Notes under the pieces: generated by a model
The model's input: only the letters and a program-made list of their open reading frames with translations
The model's database searches: none
Told to the model about the DNA's origin: nothing
Assembly: GCA_036924285.1 (NCBI GenBank)
Contig: JAYKYS010000005.1
Coordinates: 21,240,001-21,304,000 of the forward strand
DNA: 64,000 nt
Direction: 5' to 3'
Source: Asterella californica
Taxonomy: Eukaryota > Streptophyta > Marchantiopsida > Marchantiales > Aytoniaceae
Made by a program: the position numbers and the translations under genes
Part shown: positions 57,586-64,000 of the stretch, one piece after another
How the letters are laid out: every line of letters starts with the position of its first letter
Position numbering within the stretch: the first letter of the stretch is position 1

Positions 57586-59523
57586 CTAAGAAGTCGGGCG
57601 TACTTCTGGACCGTCGGATGAAGGTCCTGTGTCCGAAACGACACCAGGAACGACACCGCTTTCTACCGCTAGCTCTCTACCTATCTCGCAAACTGAGAAC
57701 TCTACGGTTGCTCTAACCTCCCTAAGCTCCCTAATTACTCGTTGGCCTAGCCTAGCTACCCGGTTCCTAGCTGAAGTACCCTCCGCATCTGCAGCTAAGA
57801 ACTCCTCTCTAACCTTGCGAAGAAATCCCGCTTCCTCGGCGTCCATCTCAACGGCGAAGTAGTTCTTCAGCACCGGCTCGACCCTACTCCGAAGTTGAGC
57901 GCTTAGCTCCTCCGCCTTGACGGTGCGCCGCTTCAGATCCTCCACCTCCGTCGTCAACTAGCCGACAGTGTCTTGGTACCTGTTTCGCTGCCCGCGCATG
58001 TCATCCAAATCCTTCTTCATCAGAGAAAGAACCTTCTCATGTTCTTTCTCACAATCAATCTTCTGCCGAAGAAGCTCCTCCTTCTCAGATGTCGCATTCT
58101 TCAATTCATCGGTCCTCGTCTGCGCCTCCTTCTGGGCCATGCGAAGTGCAGCTCTCAAATTCTCCTTCTCTTCCTGCCAGTTACCTCGGCCGAAGTACAT
58201 CGTATGCACTAACTCTGTCAGGTTCAGCTTCCTACCGACGACTTCCTCGTAGGTCCCGCGGTTCGCTTCCAAGCTGTGCAGTAGCGGTACGACTACATCC
58301 TTGAGGTAATCCGCCGAAGAAGCCAGTTTCTCGATCTCTCTTATCGTCGACAGAGATAGAGTACTCTTCGGGATAGCAATGTCCTTCTCCGTCCGAGGAG
58401 TGCTTCCTTCATCGACTTCCTCAGTCGCCTCTTCAACTGCTTCATCTTCGTTCCGGATCGTCTTCGTCATCTTCATCTTCTTCCGGGACTTCTGCACAGA
58501 CCTCGGCATTTCCTCCAATGGTTTCTTCCTTCCACTCCTACGGATCGGAGGAGATACTTCGACCACATCTTCGTCTTCGGTCGGTGTTACCTCTTCTGTC
58601 GCCTTCTCTGGAGCTGGCGTTGAAGTCGATGCCTCGTTCTTCTTCGCTTTCTCCACTACTACTTCGGCTGCTGCGTCCTCGGCCTCGATTTCATCGAAGA
58701 ACTTCTCAAGATGTGCGTCTCGTGCTGGAGTCTGTACCACCTGAAACTCGTCCTCCTCGGCAGCTGCGGTAAAGCCTAACTTCCTCTGCTGTTCGTCCGA
58801 CAGCAGTCCCATCCCCATATAGAACACGGATACAAATGGTCCTATGTACGCCAAGTCGTTCTCGGTCCAAAGCTTCAGCACATGACGGTGGAAGATCCTC
58901 GCCCAATGTGCTCTTCTTCCGACGAAAAGCTGCTCGATGAAGTTGATTTGCCAGTTCGACATGTATGTCGTTCTTCGTGGCCTGAAGATCGTCATAATCG
59001 CATCGGGTACTTCTCTCTTCTTCGGGTCGCAGAAATCGCTCGTTCGGTAGCCGTTCCTCCCTAGAGGTAACTCCTTGAAGAGATTCGGGAAGTTCTTCAC
59101 CGTTTCGAGCGAAGCAGCGGCAGCTGTGGCATCAAAAAGAAGATCACCTTCCCGACCTGCATCGTCTATTCCCAAGACACCAGACCAATGATCTTCGGTG
59201 CAGTTGCAAGGTCGTCCATACTGATCATCGGCCGGATGCTGCTTGCAGACCTTCAACTCGTGCACCAATTTGGAGGAGACCATTCCCCACCAAGGAAGTA
59301 AGAGAAACGCTAGTCCCATTTCCTCAAGCTCCTTCTCATAGCGGCGAAGAGCCGCTCGATTAACTTCAAAGGCTCGGAGCCTCGACGCCTTAGCCGTCTG
59401 CATCCCTCGCATTCTTAGGATCACTGCAACGATCTTCGCCACAAACGGATTCTTCGCTGCAATTCCTTCCTCGCCCGTAATTGAGTTCTTCCTTGCAATT
59501 TGGCTTCCTCGCCGGTCACTCAC
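57586..59523 (-). pseudogene. G-unit protein, ~645 residues, with one internal TAG
   Basis: The main frame (59523-57958, 521 residues) begins at GTG (VSDRRGSQIARKN); no upstream ATG was found after the preceding TGA. An N-terminal globular part has KNPFVAKIVAVILRMRG, FLLLPWWGMVSSKL, HPADDQYGRPCNCTEDHW, LPLGRNGYRTSDF, TYMSNWQINFIEQLF and HRHVLKLWTE. An acidic Glu/Ala/Thr-rich linker with basic clusters (RRSGRKKP, KSRKKMKMTK) follows. The C-terminal third is a long coiled coil. TAG at 57958-57960 stands where G1 has GAG. The remaining 123 residues continue in frame. It resembles the general layout of plant-mobile-domain-like proteins, but I cannot assign a family. Confidence 0.75.
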
Positions 59524-59977
59524 AAATTGGCTTCCTCGCCCGTCACTGACGTACTTCGGCGTTCAGAAAATGCGGCTCGCTGCGCCCTGCTATCGCTCGC
59601 TCTGGGAATAGTGAAAGAGTAAAGTAAATGACTTGTTACCTGGCTTATATCCCGCGATAGGTTTTCTTGCACGTGCCGAAGTTAGGGTTTTCCTCTTGAC
59701 GACTGACATTCTTCAGTCTGCTGTAACTTCGTCATTCGGTCTCCGATGGCCTCGCACAACATATCGTTAGAAAGCTCTTCGCCCGAGGAATTCATCTATG
59801 AGGAAATCATCTTTCAGTGTCTCCATAGATTCGATAAATTCCTCCAGAACTGAGATTCTTCACTAAACTTCTAATTAACACTATTCTACTCATATCGTTT
59901 ATCTTCTATCATCTATTCTTCTTATTTACTTTACAACTAATCAATTAATTAACAAAACGAAAAACCAAGGCTTCACA
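59524..59977 (-). other. 5' untranslated part of G2
   Basis: AT-rich start (minus strand GTTAATTAATTGATTAG). A 33-bp tandem duplication (GTGACGGGCGAGGAAGCCAA-like) spans the start of the reading frame near 59510-59550. Confidence 0.5.
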
Positions 59978-60775
59978 TACATGCACAATAGGTGCTTGCA
60001 CATTGGGTATCATTGGTTGCCTACGAGGTACTATGATCGGCGGTGGTCTCTCTTCTTGTCTTACCACCACCTTCCCTCTCCGGTACTCTCGTTTGGCAAG
60101 TACACTCACTGCTTCAGAGACTTTTCTCCAGTCAGTCGTGAGTCCGTTGTCTTCCATCCTATCTTCCAGAAGCAACTCTAACTCCCTTTGTAATTCATTG
60201 TTGGCTGCTTGTAGAAACAACTCCACCTTGTCGTTCTCCAATGTGAGCTTCTCCATCCGAGACAACTGAAGGAATTGTCTCTCATACTCCCGAAATAGCT
60301 CTGTGGCAACAAGCCCTTTGTTGGGTTTGTTTACCCACTCCATGAATGACTTCTTAGTCACTCGGTCTGCATCTTCTAAAGAATACTCTTTTTTCAGCTG
60401 AAGAGTAAATCCTTCCCACGTAGCACCATGAGATCGGATGATGTCCTTCATGTGCTCTCGTAGTTCAAGTACGACAGCAAGCGCAAATGTACTCACCATC
60501 TCTCTTTCAGACACCTTGCTCAACTCCATCTCTCGGGAATAGTACTTTAGGTACTTGGATATGTTCTTTCTGTCAAACTGATCTAGCAACCCCACAACAG
60601 ATTGCAAGGCTTTAGTAGCCATTGCTTCTTTTCGTTCAGTGGCTTGTTGTTGTTGCATTACCAACGCGAATGTCTCAAGCAATCGCATATCAGACCGTGA
60701 AAGCTTGTTCACCTTTGGTGCCTCTCCAGATGTAGAAACCTCATCTACGTAATGACCCAACCCTTCAATGTCCAT
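59978..60775 (-). CDS. gag: gag of F, N-terminal part
   Basis: Start ATG at 60775-60773 lies in the context GCCACCATGG, a strong plant/animal initiation context, so I prefer it to the GTG 18 bases upstream. It encodes MDIEGLGHYVDEVSTSG, a helical Gag domain (MQQQQATERKEAM, NISKYLKYYSREMEL, GFTLQLKKEY, SFMEWVNKPNKG, LFREYERQFLQL) and ends VQAPIVHV at the G2 insertion. The layout fits retrotransposon Gag. Confidence 0.85.
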
Positions 60776-60814
60776 GGTGGCAAAACCACGCACGTACCTC
60801 TCACCCTAGACTTT

Positions 60815-60831
60815 TCACGTCGAGTTCACCA
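60815..60831 (-). other. Candidate primer-binding site of F
   Basis: Minus strand TGGTGAACTCGACGTGA lies two bases after the 5' LTR. It has the TGG start expected from pairing to tRNA CCA. I cannot name the tRNA with confidence. Confidence 0.55.
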
Positions 60832-60833
60832 GC

Positions 60834-63137
60834 TATCGTATAACGTGTTTTTCTGTCTAGGAATACACGGGGTATATGGCTGTGCAGAGGTATGTGGATT
60901 GACAAGGTTGGATCTAGATCTGGATGTTTCCACTAAATGTATCACTATCTACTCTTCTAGCCTGAGTGACCTTGTATCCGCTCGTCTCAAGTTTAAAGCT
61001 TGCTACGATCCAAGGTTACGTATAGGTTGCATAAACTTGTGTTACAAACAGATCTTTTGTATTCTAACTAAAAATACTCAGATCTGTATTATCTAACTGA
61101 AGTTATTCATCTATATCACTGGAAGCCTGACTTCTGAATAGCTCCCCAGCGACGCTAACTGGCCATCAATCCAACTATCACAACTTCATAGTACAATCAG
61201 AAGATACTAAGATCACTCAATCAACTTGATAGAGTATCGATACAACTTGCTGTACACCCTGGTCTACCAAGTATTCCAGCAAGGTAAAACATGCATACTC
61301 CAAAACACTATTCAGATCTCAATATAGCACCAACGGCGGTAGTACTTGGCAGCTCCGAGAACCCAAACAGCGGCTTAAGACTCATGGTGGCTCCGTTTTC
61401 CTTCATCACCAAGAGCTGAAATCAGCCCCACACCTTCCAATGTCGAGTTGTATGCAGGTATGGCAGTTTCAGCAACAAACTCCTCTCCAAATTGCTCAAA
61501 ATTGATCAAATTGACAATAGATGTTAGAAAAACCCGAAACTGCTAATAACAGAAGTATTTTCGAACTTTGAGACCTCAGTCCTTCCAAACCACTCGACCA
61601 ATGATGATCAAACTTCACAGGAAGCTTGATTGGACCCTTCACTCCTACCCTGAACAATTTTCAGGTCGAAATCTCAAACCAATTCTCAGATATGGATCAA
61701 ACCGTAATCTGTGCTAACTTCAGAGCTTTACAGACCCAGGTACATTTGATCCAAGATTCTGAACAAACTACTCGACCATTTGAGGTGAAACTTCCCAAGT
61801 ATCTTATTGATAAGTATCTCAATCGGTCGGTGAGTATCTCAATCGGTCGGTTCAGAATCCAAATCGATCAAGAAACTGATGAAATTGATATCAAAACGAC
61901 CAGCACGTCGTCAGCTCTCCAATTCAACAGACAGCTCCTCAAAACTCCTCGCGAGTCTCTCGAAATAACCAGAAATGTAGCGGTAGGTCCGAATTGCATC
62001 CCCCTCCACTTAATCGATCATAACGCGCTCATACTTTCATCAAATCGACCGATTCTTCAGCCCCGATTGTAGCCCCGGTCGAGAGCTCTCCAACCATACC
62101 CTTCGTTTTGCGAATGGACCCCTGAAGCCTCCAGAAACCTCAGAAACGTCGCGAGGATCAGCTAGAACACCATTGGTCCAAAAGTGGACCAATAAGAGCA
62201 AAAAGAGCTTTACTTTTTGTCTTTTCTCCTCTTAACTTTTCCCTTAGAACGAATTTTTACACCCAAGGAGACATAAGACACCAACAAGACTCTAAGACTT
62301 CAGAAAATCTTTGAGACATGTCGAAGGATTCTTCGCGGTCCGTAACTACACAGAAGCGCTCAACCAGAATGAAATCAGTGAGCCGCAGACTAATACAACG
62401 TCAATATTACAACTTGGAAACGTTCTACAATAAAAGGTATGACAAAAGGAAACGGTGAAGCTATCACTCGATTGTAATATTCTTGCACGAAGTTTCTCAC
62501 GATCCAAGCCCCATGATTGATCTTCGGTCTGCAATGGCATCGGAGATCGACCCAAAGATTGAAAGGAACGTTCGATGGATAGTTGAGATCCATTGTTCCT
62601 CACAACAAAATGTACACCGTCATATCCCAAGTCTCTCCGTATGTTACGATTGGAAGGATCACCGGAAGCTGTAACTCCATCACCTTCCCCATGAACTCAT
62701 CACCAAAGTACGCAACTAACCACTGTCGAAAGTGATCGCGGTGGATGCAATGAAGCTTGATGTGAAACGGATTCGAGAAAGGAAGATCCGGAGCCGGTAA
62801 CACACCTCCGTCCATAACCATCACTCCTGCAGTTCCTCACTCCTCCATGCAGACCACCGAGAAGCCTTACGAATCACCCGCTGAGAGAGAATGCCGTATG
62901 AACCTTCGACCCACCATTTTATACACAAATGCGGCGACAAGGACCACTAAAGTGAACGCGCACAGATCGATGACTTGGCACGTTCCTCTACCGTACGATC
63001 ACTTAAACAGATAATCACAAACGTGACACTCATCACACCGTTCGGCGAGTTACGCGATACGGTTCACGAAACACGGAAAAGAAACACAACATAGGTTACA
63101 CCGGAATTTCACACAGGAGCCGAACCACAACACGACA
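60834..63137 (-). repeat. 5' LTR of F
   Basis: 2304 bp. Minus strand TGTCGTGTTGTGG... to ...CGTTATACGATA. Ends in TA where CA would be canonical. Matches 46548-48198 (inverted) plus 50908-51661. No coding frame shared by both copies apart from short ones. Confidence 0.9.
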
Positions 63138-64000
63138 CCGTGATGTTAGCTTTTGAGCACTCACATCTTCAACCATATCATATCTCGCTTGAGAACATGA
63201 AATGATAAAATCCGTCATTCCCAACTTCCTTCTTGGTTCTCTTGGTGTACTCGAAACATACTCGAGCGAGTACTTCTACTTGTTGACTCCTCCATGAAAA
63301 CCGGTTCATCAAAAAATCGAGTTCTTTTTCTTTCTTGAGCTAAAAGCTCCACCGGTGTATGAGAAGAGTTTAAACTCTCTTCTTTCTCGTAGATGAGATC
63401 CCGCACTACATCGATAGTAGCCATTCTCTTGTCTCGTGCTTGTGATGGATTTCTTCCACCCACCTTCATTCTGATAGCTTCGGCACCTCTTCCTCCAAAG
63501 TTACCTTGGTTGCCTCCAAAATTATCTTGATTTCCTCGGTTAGGATTGTTGTCGTACCTTCTTCGACCTCCTCCTCTATCTTTGTTCCTCCATTCTCGTA
63601 ACTGCACCACATTTATCTTAAGATCCGCAAGAGTATTGGTGATGCTCTTCAACTCGGCATGAAAATCAAAGATGGCAGTAGACATCGTTGTAAGGACAAA
63701 CGGTCTTGGCATCACTGTTGGAGTAGGAGCTGACGTTGAAGAGATCATCAATTGTGATGGTGCAGATGCCATCGTTGTGACTACACCAAGAGTTGGAGTC
63801 GACATCATAGCGACATGATGAGGTTAGATGATATCCCTTTCATTCAAACTCTCTTCTATATTTGTTACGATCTTGATGACCTCCGCTTTGGTTGTTGGCT
63901 TCTCGTACCTCGCTTGGGTTCCAATTGAAGACCTCAACCCTCCCACCAAGTTCTTGGTCAGCATTGCTCCAATCCCCGTCATTGTTAGCTCCACGTTGTC
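63138..64000 (-). pseudogene. gag: gag of copy D, window edge
   Basis: Minus-strand frame 63808-63215 with MSTPTLGVVTTMASAPSQL, a Gly/Asn-rich stretch and VELLAQERKRTRF. The zinc knuckle present in A is deleted in frame: GNQGNFGG is followed directly by RGAEAIRM. Continues past the window end with the upstream Gag domain. Confidence 0.85.

Larger units (their letters stand above)
56801..59977 (-). mobile_element. Mobile unit G2 (3177 bp), TSD ATGTA
   Basis: Minus-strand ends TGTGAAGCCTTGG... and ...TTGTGTGTTACA (TG...CA). TACAT (plus strand) flanks it at 56796-56800 and 59978-59982, a 5-bp target duplication, and removing the unit restores the gag frame of F (V-H-V-P-Q-V). It encodes one protein and has no RT and no LTR pair that I can find. 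The second copy is G1 (1-375 and 8958-9772), with the same 3' end. LTR-like ends suggest mobilisation in trans by a retroelement integrase. Confidence 0.85.
46548..63137 (-). mobile_element. LTR retrotransposon F (gypsy, fungal-type pol), nearly full length
   Basis: 5' LTR 63137-60834; candidate primer-binding site 60831-60815; gag, protease, RT/RNase H and integrase on the minus strand; polypurine tract 51673-51662; 3' LTR 51661-50908 plus the inverted piece 46548-48198. The target word CCGT is at 63138-63141 and, inverted with its segment, as ACGG at 48199-48202; the empty site in copy B reads ATCACGGTTGG. Without the nested G2 and the inverted piece of D it would be about 10.7 kb. Coding is interrupted by three stops and two single-base losses. 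Confidence 0.88.
44877..64000 (-). mobile_element. Ty3/gypsy family-1 copy D, split by element F and an inversion; runs off the window
   Basis: Pieces in element order: gag at 64000-63138 (minus), protease to mid-integrase at 48199-50907 (now plus), integrase C-terminus at 46547-45759 (minus), 3' LTR at 45758-44877. The integrase pieces join exactly: the plus piece ends GGTAGATTC and the minus piece begins TATGGGAGAGG, adjacent in copy A at 7250-7262. The protease/gag break carries the CCGT duplication of element F. Confidence 0.85.

Noticed and set aside
58379..58772. Plus-strand frames rich in Ser opposite the G2 protein
   Set aside because: They are antisense shadows of the acidic Glu/Ala/Thr linker of the minus-strand protein, whose sense side has the coherent domain order and a homologous copy in G1.
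61626..62072. 148-codon frame inside the 5' LTR of F
   Set aside because: The equivalent region in the other LTR (47164-47403) gives a different, shorter frame after a deletion difference, and it lies wholly in LTR sequence with no recognisable domain.

Overview
This window looks like plant nuclear heterochromatin. It is almost entirely nested LTR retrotransposons and their relics, with no intact host gene that I can recognise. The main family has Athila/Tat-like reverse transcriptase motifs (FGDGYSGYNQ, FGLCNAP) and an Athila-like primer-binding site, which points to a land plant. The style of several repeat-encoded proteins reminds me of liverwort (Marchantia-type) repeats. That last step is recall and inference, not proof.

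Layout. (1) 1-9772: a young, nearly full-length family-1 Ty3/gypsy element (copy A, 380-8957, + strand) sits inside an older mobile unit, G1 (1-375 and 8958-9772). (2) 9773-16429: the least TE-like stretch. It has no convincing gene but holds hairpins, short direct repeats, a tRNA-like pol III promoter and a two-hairpin repeat family. (3) 16430-18611: a fragment of LTR family E, itself interrupted by a 1.3-kb solo-LTR-like insertion. (4) 18612-22223: two head-to-tail relics, minus strand, of an unrecognised gene-like unit (Y). (5) 22224-31131: family-1 copy B (+), truncated in reverse transcriptase and split by an E insertion that consists of two LTRs back to back. (6) 31132-36732: AT-rich non-coding DNA, then a badly decayed minus-strand gypsy relic (H). 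(7) 36733-64000: a deep nest on the minus strand. Relic H carries family-1 copy C. The 5' LTR of C carries family-1 copy D. The protease region of D carries a large LTR element (F, 2.3-kb LTRs, pol of a type I associate with fungal gypsy elements). The gag of F carries mobile unit G2, which encodes an unrecognised protein of about 645 residues. A later inversion (46548-50907) cut both D and the 3' LTR of F; flipping it back makes both elements continuous.

Functionally, every element supplies gag, protease, reverse transcriptase/RNase H and integrase modules, but all are broken by stops or indels. Some stops are shared between copies at the same codon. The least explained items are the G unit (LTR-like ends and a 5-bp target duplication but no reverse transcriptase), the Y unit, the extra zinc-knuckle region ahead of gag in family 1, and the LTR-LTR tandem of family E. 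All element names (A-H, Y) are local labels. All alignments were made by eye.
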